A stretch of 64,000 bases of DNA from an uncultured Clostridia bacterium (GTDB taxonomy: Bacteria > Bacillota > Clostridia > Lachnospirales > CAG-274). The notes beneath the pieces were generated by a model. That model was not told where the DNA came from. It was given only the letters and a program-made list of their open reading frames with translations, and did not search any database. Positions 56,356 to 64,000 of the stretch are shown one piece after another (position 1 is the stretch's first letter; every line of letters starts with the position of its first letter). The DNA lies in contig CANPXH010000007.1 of assembly GCA_947585865.1 (NCBI GenBank), forward strand, positions 1 to 64,000, given 5' to 3'. The translations under genes and the position numbers were made by a program.

Positions 56356-57288
56356 ATGGAAACAAACACACCTGTTTCAAAAACAATAGATACAGCCTAC
56401 AGAAATCCAAAACTTGACGAAGCCTGCAAAAAGGTTTTGTCCTTCAAAATAATACTGGCTCACATTCTGAAGGGCTGTCTTGAGGAATTTAAGGACATAG
56501 ATGTAAACGACATAGCGGAAAAGTATATTGAGGGAAAACCTCTTGTATCGAAAGAAGCCGTACATCAAGACGAAGGCATCGTGATAGACGGCAAAAACAC
56601 CGATGACAGCTCCATAGACGAGGGTACGGCAAGATATGATATTCTTTTTGATGTATTTGTCCCCGTATCAAATGAACAAGTAAAATTAATCATTAATATA
56701 GAAGCGCAGAGCCGGATAACGTCTCTGGATAATCTTCTCAGACGTGCAAGATATTACTGCGCACGTATGCTGTCGCATCAGTACGGCAGAGAATTTATGA
56801 AAAGCGAATACGAAAATATCAAGAAGGTATTTTCCATATGGGTGCTTACTGATCCCCGTGTGGAAATGAGAAATACAATTAAGAGGATCTATCTTACGGA
56901 AAAAAATTTGGTGGGTAATGCGCCGAACCTCAGAGAATATTACGACACAGACGAGGTTATCCTTGTCGGTCTCGGCAGCGAGAAGGACGACAACTATTCG
57001 GGACTTCTCAAAATGCTTGACGTTCTGTTTTCCGAAAGCGTAAGCATAGATGCAAAGAAAAAAATTTTGGAAAATGAATATAATATAAAAATGAGTGAAG
57101 AAATGCAAACGGAGGTGTATGAAATGTGTGATTACAGCTTAGGTGTATATGACAGAGGCGTGGAGAATGCTAAATTGGCAGATATAAAAAATGTTATGGA
57201 AGGTTTGAGTATGTCTTTGGAAAAAGCACTTGAACTTTTAAAGATTCCGAAATCAGACTATGCAAAGTATGAGGAATTGCTCAAATAA
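56356..57288 (+). CDS. Rpn family / PD-(D/E)XK nuclease-transposase-like protein
   Basis: The 310-aa protein matches the PDDEXK_2 family. The nuclease core is visible at ARYDILFDVFVP ... LIINIEAQSR near residues 95-120, with the expected D and E-x-Q residues. The C-terminal half ends in a helical segment (SLEKALELLKIPKSDYAKYEELL). Such proteins promote recombination or act as nucleases in Rpn-type modules. An inserted partial copy of its C-terminus follows at 57342. Start ATG with GAGGG upstream. It may be a cargo gene of the element. Confidence 0.85.
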   Translation: METNTPVSKTIDTAYRNPKLDEACKKVLSFKIILAHILKGCLEEFKDIDVNDIAEKYIEGKPLVSKEAVHQDEGIVIDGKNTDDSSIDEGTARYDILFDVFVPVSNEQVKLIINIEAQSRITSLDNLLRRARYYCARMLSHQYGREFMKSEYENIKKVFSIWVLTDPRVEMRNTIKRIYLTEKNLVGNAPNLREYYDTDEVILVGLGSEKDDNYSGLLKMLDVLFSESVSIDAKKKILENEYNIKMSEEMQTEVYEMCDYSLGVYDRGVENAKLADIKNVMEGLSMSLEKALELLKIPKSDYAKYEELLK

Positions 57289-57341
57289 AAGAACACTAAA
57301 AGGCAGGGCAGTATGTTCTGCCTTACTTTATATCTTAAAGT

Positions 57342-57638
57342 GTAAGCATAAATACCAAGAAACTGGTACTTGAAAGTGAATATGATATAAAGATGAGTGA
57401 GGAATTGCAAACGGAGGTGTATGAAATGTGTGATTACAGCTTAGGTGTATATGATAGAGGTGTTGAGAAAGGTATAGCTCAGGGTATGGCTCAGGGTATG
57501 GCACAGGGTATAGAAAATGCTAAATTGGCAGATATTATGAGTATTATGAAAAATTTGGGAATGTCATTAGACAAGGCTTTGGAGGCTTTAAATGTTCCAA
57601 AGTCCGACTATGCAAAGTATGAGGAATTGCTCAAATAA
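57342..57638 (+). pseudogene. Partial tandem copy of the Rpn-family gene 3' end
   Basis: This segment encodes SINTKKLVLESEYDIKMSEE and the same C-terminal 85 residues as the preceding gene, with an inserted tandem GIAQGMAQGMAQGI repeat. Only the C-terminal part is present; no nuclease core. The track lists the ORF from 57393. It is most likely a fragment left from a duplication or recombination. Confidence 0.8.
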
Positions 57639-57718
57639 AAGAGCGCAATAGGGCAGAGCATAATAATATAATGTTCTGCTTTGCTTTTTATACACATCAA
57701 AAATAACGTGATTTTATG

Positions 57719-57751
57719 AACACTTTTGGAAAAATCCGAAAGTGTTTTTTT
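57719..57751 (+). terminator. Terminator before pcfB
   Basis: AACACTTT and AAAGTGTT form a stem (with GGA/TCC in its upper part), followed by a T-run. Confidence 0.85.
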
Positions 57752-57824
57752 ATTTGAAGAAAGGAAATGATGAAATGCGTGTCATTAGACCACCCTGAAA
57801 CAATATTACAAGGAGGTGATTACT

Positions 57825-58280
57825 TTGTTAGAAGAACAAGGTAACAGCTTATTAACTAACTCGGCTAAAAACTTATTGAGATTTTTAAGCAGACATACAG
57901 GGAATATTATAAGATATTCAACCCGAAAGGCTGTAACACACTATTCCGAAACAGGAAAAAAGAGTGTTAAAAATCTGGTCAGGAAAGGGCGTGACTTGGA
58001 ACTGACACAAGAAATTGAATCCAAAGAAAAACTGAAAGCTATATGCAGTCAATGTAAGCGGCAAAACATAGCCTTTGCAATAAAAAAGACTGAAAATGGG
58101 TATCAACTATTGTACCAAAAGAAGGACAGCTCATTGGTCAATGACAGCCTTAACAGAGTATTGGCAAAGCAAATGAAGTCTAAAAGTCCACTTAACAAGC
58201 TCCTGCAAAGCTATCAGAAAATTAAACCGCAGCACAACAGGGCAGCTCATACCAAGCAAAGGGAGAAGAACAGCCGATGA
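57825..58280 (+). CDS. PcfB family protein (DUF3801)
   Basis: The roughly 151-aa protein matches the PcfB accessory protein of pCF10/Tn1549-like transfer systems, with the core SKEKLKAICSQCKRQNIAFAIKKTENGYQLLYQKKD. PcfB helps bring the relaxosome to the coupling protein. I choose TTG 57825, after AAGGAGGTGATTAC; the track's GTG at 57816 lies inside that ribosome site. Its end overlaps the coupling protein start by four bases. Confidence 0.88.
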   Translation: MLEEQGNSLLTNSAKNLLRFLSRHTGNIIRYSTRKAVTHYSETGKKSVKNLVRKGRDLELTQEIESKEKLKAICSQCKRQNIAFAIKKTENGYQLLYQKKDSSLVNDSLNRVLAKQMKSKSPLNKLLQSYQKIKPQHNRAAHTKQREKNSR

Positions 58281-60124
58281 AAAAAAGCAATATCATATTT
58301 TTAGCTGTTATTGCCCTTTTGGTCTTTTATGTGGCTGACCGATGTTACGAGATATATTCTCTATCGGCATACACCACAATGCTTGATAAGTTGAACGATA
58401 TGGCGGAAAACTACAATGTTATGTTTAGCAAACCGTATATAAGTTTTGAAAAAAATGCGATGCTATGCGGTTTTGTCGGTGTTTTTTGCTATTTCCTGGC
58501 TGTCGTATATTATATATTCGGCAGAAAAAACTATATGCAGGGTATAGAACACGGCTCTGCAAAATGGGGAACAGCATCTGACATTGGCAAATACATAGAT
58601 AAGTCTTTTCAGAACAATATGCTTTTCACAATGACCGAAAGAATGAGCCTTAATACAAGGAAAACAATGCATAACAACAATGTTCTTGTAATAGGCGGTT
58701 CAGGCAGCGGTAAAACAAGGTTTTTCTTAAAACCAAATCTTATGCAGCTCCATTCAAGCTATGTGATAACCGATCCGAAAGGTACGGTATTGAACGAAGT
58801 AGGACAGCTTTTTGCAGATAACAGATATGTCATAAAAACATTCAATACTGTGGATTTCAATAAGTCTATGCATTATAATCCATTCGGATTTATTAAAAGC
58901 GAGGCAGATATAAAGGTTTTTACAGACTTGCTTATAACAAGCACAAAGGAAAAAGGCGAAAAGTCTGCCGACCGGTTTTGGGAAAACTCCGAAAGGCTTT
59001 TGTATATGGCTCTTATCGGCTATATATACTATGAACTGAACGAGGAAGAACATAACTTTGCATCGCTTATTCGTATGATAAACTCTATGGAAGTACGGGA
59101 GGATGACGAAACCTTTAAAAATCCTGTTGACTATATGTTTGAGGAACTGGAGATCGGAACAGAGGAGTTTTGCAGAAAATATGAACTGCAAATTGAGCCT
59201 GACCGAGAGATAAAGCCTCCGCAGCCCGAACACTTTGCCCTTTCTCAATACAAAAAATACAAACTTGCCGCAGGAAAGACAGCAAAGTCAATACTTATTT
59301 CGTGCGGTGTCAGACTGGCTGCCTTTGATGTAAAGCAAGTAAGAGATATGACAATGTATGATGAAATGGAATTAAGCAGCATAGGCGACAGAAAAACAGC
59401 CTTATTCATAATAATCGATGATAAGGTATCTACGTTTAATTTCCTTGCAGCTATGATGTATTCACAGCTTTTCAAAGAATTATGCGATAAAGCCGACAAT
59501 GTATATGGCGGAAGACTGCCTGTTCATGTAAGATGTATGCTTGACGAATTTGCAAATATAGGACAGATACCGAACTTTGAGAAGATCATATCTATAATCC
59601 GTTCAAGGGAAATATCTGTAGATGTAATTGTGCAGAATATGGCACAGATAGAAGCCATATACGACAAGCAAGCAGGAACTCTTGTTGGTAACTGTGATAC
59701 TACTCTGTTTCTTGGCAGCGGAGAGGACAAGACAATGAAGTCCATATCCGAGAGAGTTGGAAAAACAACTATAGACCACAGGGGAACAAGCACTACCAAA
59801 GGGCAGCAAGGCAGTTACAGTCTGCAAGACCAAATTTTAGGGCGAGATCTTATAACTGCTGATGAAGTAGGCAGGCTTGATAATGAGGAGTGTATTTTAT
59901 TCATACGAGGCTTAAGGCCTTTCAAGTCAAGAAAGTACAATATAAAATCACATCCAAACTACAAAAAATCCGCCGACTACGATAAAAGCAAGCTGTTTGA
60001 TATAGTGGAATACAATAAACAATTAGCCGAAAAAGAGAAATCAGATAATGAAAACTTTAACATTGAGGAATACATACTTGATGATAAGGATTTAGAAATC
60101 CTTGAAATTCAGGGCTTGTTATAA
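58277..60124 (+). CDS. Type IV coupling protein VirD4/TraG
   Basis: The 615-aa ATPase feeds DNA to the conjugation channel. It has two N-terminal membrane segments (residues 5-20, 60-85), Walker A LVIGGSGSGKTRFFLKPN near residue 138, Walker B VRCMLDEFANIGQIP near residue 418, and the C-terminal VGRLDNEECILFIRGLRPF. It resembles the CD1115-type proteins of Clostridial CTn elements. It is translationally coupled to pcfB. Confidence 0.95.
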   Translation: MKKSNIIFLAVIALLVFYVADRCYEIYSLSAYTTMLDKLNDMAENYNVMFSKPYISFEKNAMLCGFVGVFCYFLAVVYYIFGRKNYMQGIEHGSAKWGTASDIGKYIDKSFQNNMLFTMTERMSLNTRKTMHNNNVLVIGGSGSGKTRFFLKPNLMQLHSSYVITDPKGTVLNEVGQLFADNRYVIKTFNTVDFNKSMHYNPFGFIKSEADIKVFTDLLITSTKEKGEKSADRFWENSERLLYMALIGYIYYELNEEEHNFASLIRMINSMEVREDDETFKNPVDYMFEELEIGTEEFCRKYELQIEPDREIKPPQPEHFALSQYKKYKLAAGKTAKSILISCGVRLAAFDVKQVRDMTMYDEMELSSIGDRKTALFIIIDDKVSTFNFLAAMMYSQLFKELCDKADNVYGGRLPVHVRCMLDEFANIGQIPNFEKIISIIRSREISVDVIVQNMAQIEAIYDKQAGTLVGNCDTTLFLGSGEDKTMKSISERVGKTTIDHRGTSTTKGQQGSYSLQDQILGRDLITADEVGRLDNEECILFIRGLRPFKSRKYNIKSHPNYKKSADYDKSKLFDIVEYNKQLAEKEKSDNENFNIEEYILDDKDLEILEIQGLL

Positions 60125-60247
60125 ACATACTCTGAAATTATGTTGAGTGAAGTTGCTATATATAACAAATATCAGTCCGATTGAAATGTTTTAGGATATG
60201 TGGTATAATGATATAAAATATAATCGGGCTTAGATGAGAGGTGTATT

Positions 60248-61117
60248 ATGAGTAATAATTCTATTCAGCTTTTTGAGGATAAGGCAATAAGAACCGCTTG
60301 GGATGAGGAAAAGGAAGAATGGTATTTTTCTGTTGTAGATGTTGTCGGTGTTCTGACAAATTCCGAAAATCCAAGAAGGTACTGGAGCGACTTAAAGCGA
60401 AAACTGAAAATGGAAGGAAGTCAGTTGTACGAAAAAATCGTACAACTGAAAATGAAGTCATCTGACGGTAAATATTATAAAACCGATGTAGCCGATACAG
60501 AACAGCTTCTCCGTATTATCCAGTCAATACCGTCACCAAAGGCAGAGCCTTTCAAAATGTGGCTCGCACAGGTAGGCAGAGAAAGAATAGAGGAAACCAT
60601 TGACCCTGAGCTTGCAATGGACAGGGCTTTTCTTACATATCAGAAAAAAGGGTACAGTAATGAGTGGATACAGCAAAGGCTGTTGTCCATACGGATAAGA
60701 AACAATCTTACCGAGGAATGGGACAAGCACGGTGTAACAAAAGGCAGAGAATATGCTATTCTGACAGACGAAATAACAAAGGCTTGGTCAGGAATGCGAA
60801 CCCGTGAGTATAAAAGATTGAAAGGTTTGAAAAAAGAAAATTTGCGTGACAACATGAGCGATATGGAATTGGTACTCAATATGCTTGCGGAAGCAACCAC
60901 AACAGAGCTTTCAAAGGTTGCCGATCCAAAATCCTTTAAAGAAAATGTGGCTGTAGCCCGTCAGGGAGGCAATATAGCAGGAAACGCAAGAAAGGAAATA
61001 GAAAGCTCAACAGGAAAGTCTGTTATAACATCGGAAAATGCAATACAGCTTAATGAAGTTGTTGTAAATACCATTGAGGGCGTTATAGATGCAGACAATG
61101 AAAAAAATAATAATTAA
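60248..61117 (+). CDS. Bro-N domain protein (DinD-like)
   Basis: The 289-aa protein has an N-terminal Bro-N domain (AWDEEKEEWYFSVVDVVGVLTNSENPRRYWSDLKRKL, residues 16-55), and the C-terminal part with the AITAEPE-like stretch EYKRLKGLKKENLRDNMSDMELVLNMLAE typical of DinD-like proteins. DinD in E. coli is SOS-induced and modulates RecA. Such a gene between the coupling protein and Maff2 genes is frequent in these elements. GAGAGGTGTATT precedes the ATG. Role in transfer unclear. Confidence 0.88.
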   Translation: MSNNSIQLFEDKAIRTAWDEEKEEWYFSVVDVVGVLTNSENPRRYWSDLKRKLKMEGSQLYEKIVQLKMKSSDGKYYKTDVADTEQLLRIIQSIPSPKAEPFKMWLAQVGRERIEETIDPELAMDRAFLTYQKKGYSNEWIQQRLLSIRIRNNLTEEWDKHGVTKGREYAILTDEITKAWSGMRTREYKRLKGLKKENLRDNMSDMELVLNMLAEATTTELSKVADPKSFKENVAVARQGGNIAGNARKEIESSTGKSVITSENAIQLNEVVVNTIEGVIDADNEKNNN

Positions 61118-61125
61118 GATATTGG

Positions 61126-61152
61126 GAGCAATCAGAAAGATTGCTCTTTTTT
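61126..61152 (+). terminator. Terminator after the Bro-N gene
   Basis: GAGCAATC and GATTGCTC form a stem with a short AGAAA loop, then TTTTTT. Confidence 0.85.
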
Positions 61153-61167
61153 ATTTGGAGGGATTAT

Positions 61168-61509
61168 ATGAAAAAGTTTTTAATCAATGAAAAGAGAAAC
61201 AAGAAAAGATTAAGTGCTATGCTCAGAAGTATAGTTATGACAGCAGTTATGACCGTATCGGCAGGAATATCCTATTGCTATGCTGCAAGTGGCGCAGATG
61301 CTATAAATACGGCTAAAAGCCTTTTATCAAAGGGTGCGACCGCAGGCGGCGGTTTATGGGCTGTATGGGGACTTGTTCAGCTCGGTATCGGTATAAAGGA
61401 CCACAATGGTCCCGGTATACAGGGAGCTATATGGCAGATCATAGGCGGTGCAATTATTATTGCAGCAGGAGCAGCGGTAGCGGCTTTGGATTTATCTATA
61501 ACTGCATAG
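61168..61509 (+). CDS. Maff2 family membrane protein
   Basis: The 113-aa protein has a signal-like N-terminus and two membrane segments (GGGLWAVWGLVQLGIGI and IIGGAIIIAAGAAVAAL), the VirB2-like plan of Maff2 proteins in Tn1549-like elements. Its gene always lies just before the VirB6-like one, as here. Start ATG 61168 follows GGAGGGA; the track's 61141 lacks this. Possibly the pilin-like subunit of the channel. Confidence 0.87.
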   Translation: MKKFLINEKRNKKRLSAMLRSIVMTAVMTVSAGISYCYAASGADAINTAKSLLSKGATAGGGLWAVWGLVQLGIGIKDHNGPGIQGAIWQIIGGAIIIAAGAAVAALDLSITA

Positions 61510-61554
61510 TTTGCATTACCTTAACTTTATGTAAGGCTAATTATGGAGGTAATT

Positions 61555-62400
61555 ATGAGTTTTATAGAAACTATGATTTCAGACCTTTGTAATCTTGCAT
61601 TGGAAGCCGGATTTGCAGGTTCTTTGACTAAGACGCTTGCACAGTACAATCCAACTACAAATAACACAATAATAAATCTTATGAAAAACAGCGTGTTTGC
61701 TATTGGTGCATCTCTGCTTACATTGTTTATGCTTATAGAACTTGTAGCTATGGTAAACAGGTCATCAGGCGATAATGGACTTGGAAGTATAAAACTGCCT
61801 GTCAATATACTTATTAAGTTTGGCATATTCGCCTTTTTGTTCTGTCATATACCTCAGATTTTAACAGCTATTGAGGAAACAGCCGTCAATGTGGGCAATG
61901 GTATGATTACGGGTGCAACATATACATTTGGTGTGGGAGTAAGCACAAGTCAGGTAACAATGATAGCGAATGCTATCGATAATCTTGACTTTTTTAATAA
62001 GATATTCACCTACATAGTTGTATTTGTGTGTTGGATTTTTATCCACCTTGTAGAAGCGATAATAAGCATTACTACTGTTTTCAGGGTTTTTGAGCTTTGG
62101 CTGTTACTGCTGTTCTCACCTATTCCCCTTTCAACATTTGTAAGTCAGGAATTCAGACCTACGGCATTGAATTTTCTCAAAAATTTTACTGCCGTATCCT
62201 TGCAAGGAACAGCGATAATAGCCTGTTTTATGATATATCATGCTCTTATTGCATCATTTATAATTGATTATGATCCTGCAACAGATATAAGTAAGTTTAT
62301 AAATTCATTTCTGCTTCAAAACATCATATATACGGCGGTTCTTGCTGTTTCGATATTTTCAAGCGGCAGAATCATAAAGCAGATAATGAATGCTGTGTAG
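61555..62400 (+). CDS. VirB6/TrbL-like conjugal transfer membrane protein
   Basis: The 281-aa protein has six or so membrane segments and the family phrase IPLSTFVSQEFRPTALNFLKNFTAVSLQG near residue 195. It matches the CD0411/VirB6-like proteins of Clostridial CTn elements and would form the inner-membrane channel. ATG 61555 follows GGAGGTAATT; the track's 61543 start is upstream of it. The spacing to Maff2 is 45 bases. Confidence 0.9.
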   Translation: MSFIETMISDLCNLALEAGFAGSLTKTLAQYNPTTNNTIINLMKNSVFAIGASLLTLFMLIELVAMVNRSSGDNGLGSIKLPVNILIKFGIFAFLFCHIPQILTAIEETAVNVGNGMITGATYTFGVGVSTSQVTMIANAIDNLDFFNKIFTYIVVFVCWIFIHLVEAIISITTVFRVFELWLLLLFSPIPLSTFVSQEFRPTALNFLKNFTAVSLQGTAIIACFMIYHALIASFIIDYDPATDISKFINSFLLQNIIYTAVLAVSIFSSGRIIKQIMNAV

Positions 62401-62445
62401 AGGGAGTATTAATATGCTTTAGAAAAGATAAATATATGCGAAAGA

Positions 62446-62470
62446 AAAGAGCCACTGTCGTGACTCTTTT
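62446..62470 (+). terminator. Terminator or hairpin before prgI
   Basis: AAAAGAG and CTCTTTT, extended by CAC/GTG, pair around a TGTC loop with one mismatch, then TTTTC. Just downstream two GGGTAAAAT-type repeats (GACCCGCTAGGGGTAAAAT and GACCCATAAGGGTAAAAT) occur, of unknown role. Confidence 0.65.
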
Positions 62471-62620
62471 CGGTTCGACCCGCTAGGGGTAAAATATAAT
62501 AATGTTTGACCCATAAGGGTAAAATTATTTTACAATTTTAAAGCCTCATTACCATTCGCTTAAATTATATCATTTATTAGTACACTTTGCAACAAATTTG
62601 TGTAGAGGGAGGTGTGATAT

Positions 62621-63217
62621 ATGTCAATAGAAGTACGAGTACCGGAGGAAATAGAGGACTACAAGGAAAGTATAGTTGCAGGTTTATCTGTAAGACAGCT
62701 TGTGTGCAGCGGAATTGCTTTGTTATGCGGAATACCTACATTTCTTCTTCTAAAAAATATCAATGCCGATTTAGCAACATATTCAACAATGATAGTGGTT
62801 GTTCCTGCTTTTTGTGTGGGATTTATAAAGAAAGACGGCTATAACTTTGAAACATATCTCAAAATAAGGCTTTATAATCTTTTAAGTAAACCGCAGCGAG
62901 GATATGAAAGCAATCCCGATGAAAATGTTCTGCCCATAGAGGTTGAGGAATACAGAGCTGCAATACAAATTGTGCAAAAAGAGGAAATAAAGCAGGTAGC
63001 GAGCAATGCAGATAAAAAGAAAAGAGGTGAGAAATTTGTTTTATTCAAAAAGAAATGTCAAAATAGAAAAGTTAAAGCAACAGCAAGGTATGAATATGAC
63101 CTTGCTGAAATCTCAGCGAAAAGCATTAAAAGAAAGAGAAAGGCAGCGTACAAAAGCATTAAAGCAGCAGAAGGATACCATAGAGAGAAAAAACAAAAAG
63201 AAGAAAAAACAGCTTAA
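62621..63217 (+). CDS. PrgI family conjugal transfer protein
   Basis: The 198-aa protein is VirB3-like: MSIEVRVPEEIEDYKESIVAGLSVRQLVCSGIA opens it, two membrane segments follow (residues 28-70), then a soluble tail. The last 60 residues are Lys/Arg-rich and their DNA also encodes the start of VirB4 in another frame. GGGAGGTG precedes the ATG. It is expected to bridge the channel ATPase and the membrane. Confidence 0.9.
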   Translation: MSIEVRVPEEIEDYKESIVAGLSVRQLVCSGIALLCGIPTFLLLKNINADLATYSTMIVVVPAFCVGFIKKDGYNFETYLKIRLYNLLSKPQRGYESNPDENVLPIEVEEYRAAIQIVQKEEIKQVASNADKKKRGEKFVLFKKKCQNRKVKATARYEYDLAEISAKSIKRKRKAAYKSIKAAEGYHREKKQKEEKTA

Positions 63218-64000
63218 AATGAATGCTACACCAAAGAGTTGTCAGCAGACCCTGAATTATAAATATCTTTTTCAGAATGGTATATGTCAGGTAGGAGATA
63301 ACTTTTTCTCCAAAATGTTGAAGTTTTCGGATATAAATTATCAGGTTGCACAGCGTGACGAGCAGATAGAGATTTTTTCAAAATATTGTGAACTTCTCAA
63401 CTACTTTGATTCTTCGGTTAATATTCAGATAAGCGTTCACAACAGACGTATTGATAAGGCTGAGTTTGAAAATCAGATGTTATTGCCTATGCTTGATGAC
63501 GATAAGAATGAGCTTAGAGCAGAATATAACAAAATGCTTGAAACAAAGGCTTTACAGGGACAGAACTCTCTTATAAGAGAAAAATACATAACCTTTGGTA
63601 TTGAAGCAGAAAATTATGATGCTGCCTATCCTGCGCTTATGCGACTTGAAACCGATGTTACAAGCCTTTTTAAATCTTTGGGCTGCGATGTTATGAGCGT
63701 AAGCGGTGAAGAAAGATTGAGCTATATGAACAGTATTCTCAATCCTTCCGAAAACCTCAAATTTGATTATGATTATCTTGTGGGAACAGGATTGTCTACA
63801 AAGGATTTTGTATGCCCGTATTTCTTTGATTTCAAGGTGGATAATAAAAGGACAGTATTTGAATTCGGGGATTATTTCGGACAGGTCCTTATGATAAAGA
63901 AATTTCCTACAGACTTGTCCGATAAGCTGCTTAATGCTCTTTCGGAAATCCCCTGTAACACTACCATAAATATTCATTCCAACTCAACGGATAATGCCAA
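63036..64000 (+). CDS. VirB4-like conjugal transfer ATPase, truncated by the window edge
   Basis: Only about 321 codons are present, and the frame is open at 64000. The start TTG 63036 follows AGAGGTGAG and gives a Lys/Gln-rich N-terminus; ATG 63219 is an alternative. The part seen (CQQTLNYKYLFQNGICQVGDNFFSKMLKF ... FDFKVDNKRTVFEFGDYFGQV) is the N-terminal domain of VirB4/TraE-type ATPases. Walker motifs would lie beyond the window. If the TTG is right, the gene overlaps prgI by 182 bases. This ORF is missing from the supplied track. Confidence 0.88.
   Translation, partial: MFYSKRNVKIEKLKQQQGMNMTLLKSQRKALKERERQRTKALKQQKDTIERKNKKKKKQLKMNATPKSCQQTLNYKYLFQNGICQVGDNFFSKMLKFSDINYQVAQRDEQIEIFSKYCELLNYFDSSVNIQISVHNRRIDKAEFENQMLLPMLDDDKNELRAEYNKMLETKALQGQNSLIREKYITFGIEAENYDAAYPALMRLETDVTSLFKSLGCDVMSVSGEERLSYMNSILNPSENLKFDYDYLVGTGLSTKDFVCPYFFDFKVDNKRTVFEFGDYFGQVLMIKKFPTDLSDKLLNALSEIPCNTTINIHSNSTDNA

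Noticed and set aside
61555-63036. Group II intron or maturase in the conjugative region
   Set aside because: Such introns are common here in related elements, but no reverse transcriptase ORF or domain V-like hairpin was seen.

Overview
The window looks like the replication-origin region of a spore-forming member of the Bacillota, class Clostridia, of low to moderate GC. The evidence is the gene block dnaA-dnaN-yaaA-recF-gyrB-gyrA with parB/parA alongside, two perfect parS sites, a small acid-soluble spore protein gene, a T-box leader on serS, strong AGGAGG-type ribosome sites, and S-layer-homology surface proteins. I cannot name the genus.

Layout. 1-960 is an array of structured repeats. 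976-6319 is a tight plus-strand operon: mnmE, mnmG, nagA and an AIR-synthase-like gene. cstA (minus) follows, then three minus-strand genes that look like a phage-tail remnant (8.6-10.9 kb). 11.1-15.8 kb is a Gld-type ABC export operon ending in a DUF4340 protein. 15.8-17.3 kb holds degenerate repeats and one small phage-like gene. msmK, two ATP-grasp genes with pfkA, a DtxR-type regulator and trxA follow. Three tRNA genes (Leu, Val, Asp) are transcribed leftward at 22.6-22.9 kb. 23.1-30.9 kb is minus strand: a small ORF, an AI-2E-family permease, a DUF896 protein, serS with its T-box, a Cof-type phosphatase, parB, parA and argS. 31.3-34.1 kb has a YcdB/SLH surface protein and an amidohydrolase. 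34.1-42.9 kb is oriC and its genes. asnB, a HIT protein and a frameshifted BIG2/SLH surface protein lead to the spore protein gene at 47.6 kb.

From 47.7 kb the DNA is accessory. Two 99-bp direct repeats with one mismatch flank a 5.1-kb AT-rich island. It carries a frameshifted HipA-like gene and a three-gene cassette with its own promoter: an unknown 134-aa protein, a SAMHD1/dGTPase-like HD phosphohydrolase, and a protein with a phosphoribosyltransferase-like loop. That cassette is my best candidate for a little-described system, probably nucleotide-directed defence. A DUF4143-type ATPase gene follows. Beyond it lies the left part of a Tn1549/CTn-like integrative conjugative element: replication-initiator-like protein, PcfB, VirD4/TraG, a Bro-N protein, Maff2, a VirB6-like membrane protein, PrgI and the start of VirB4, cut by the window edge.

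Two oppositely oriented copies of a roughly 175-bp repeat (22.23-22.40 and 30.99-31.17 kb) share several hairpins, one of which differs in sequence but keeps its pairing. They look like a mobile structured RNA. Both parS sites sit inside longer palindromes, one of them apparently serving as the argS terminator. No rRNA genes, CRISPR array or complete insertion sequence were seen.
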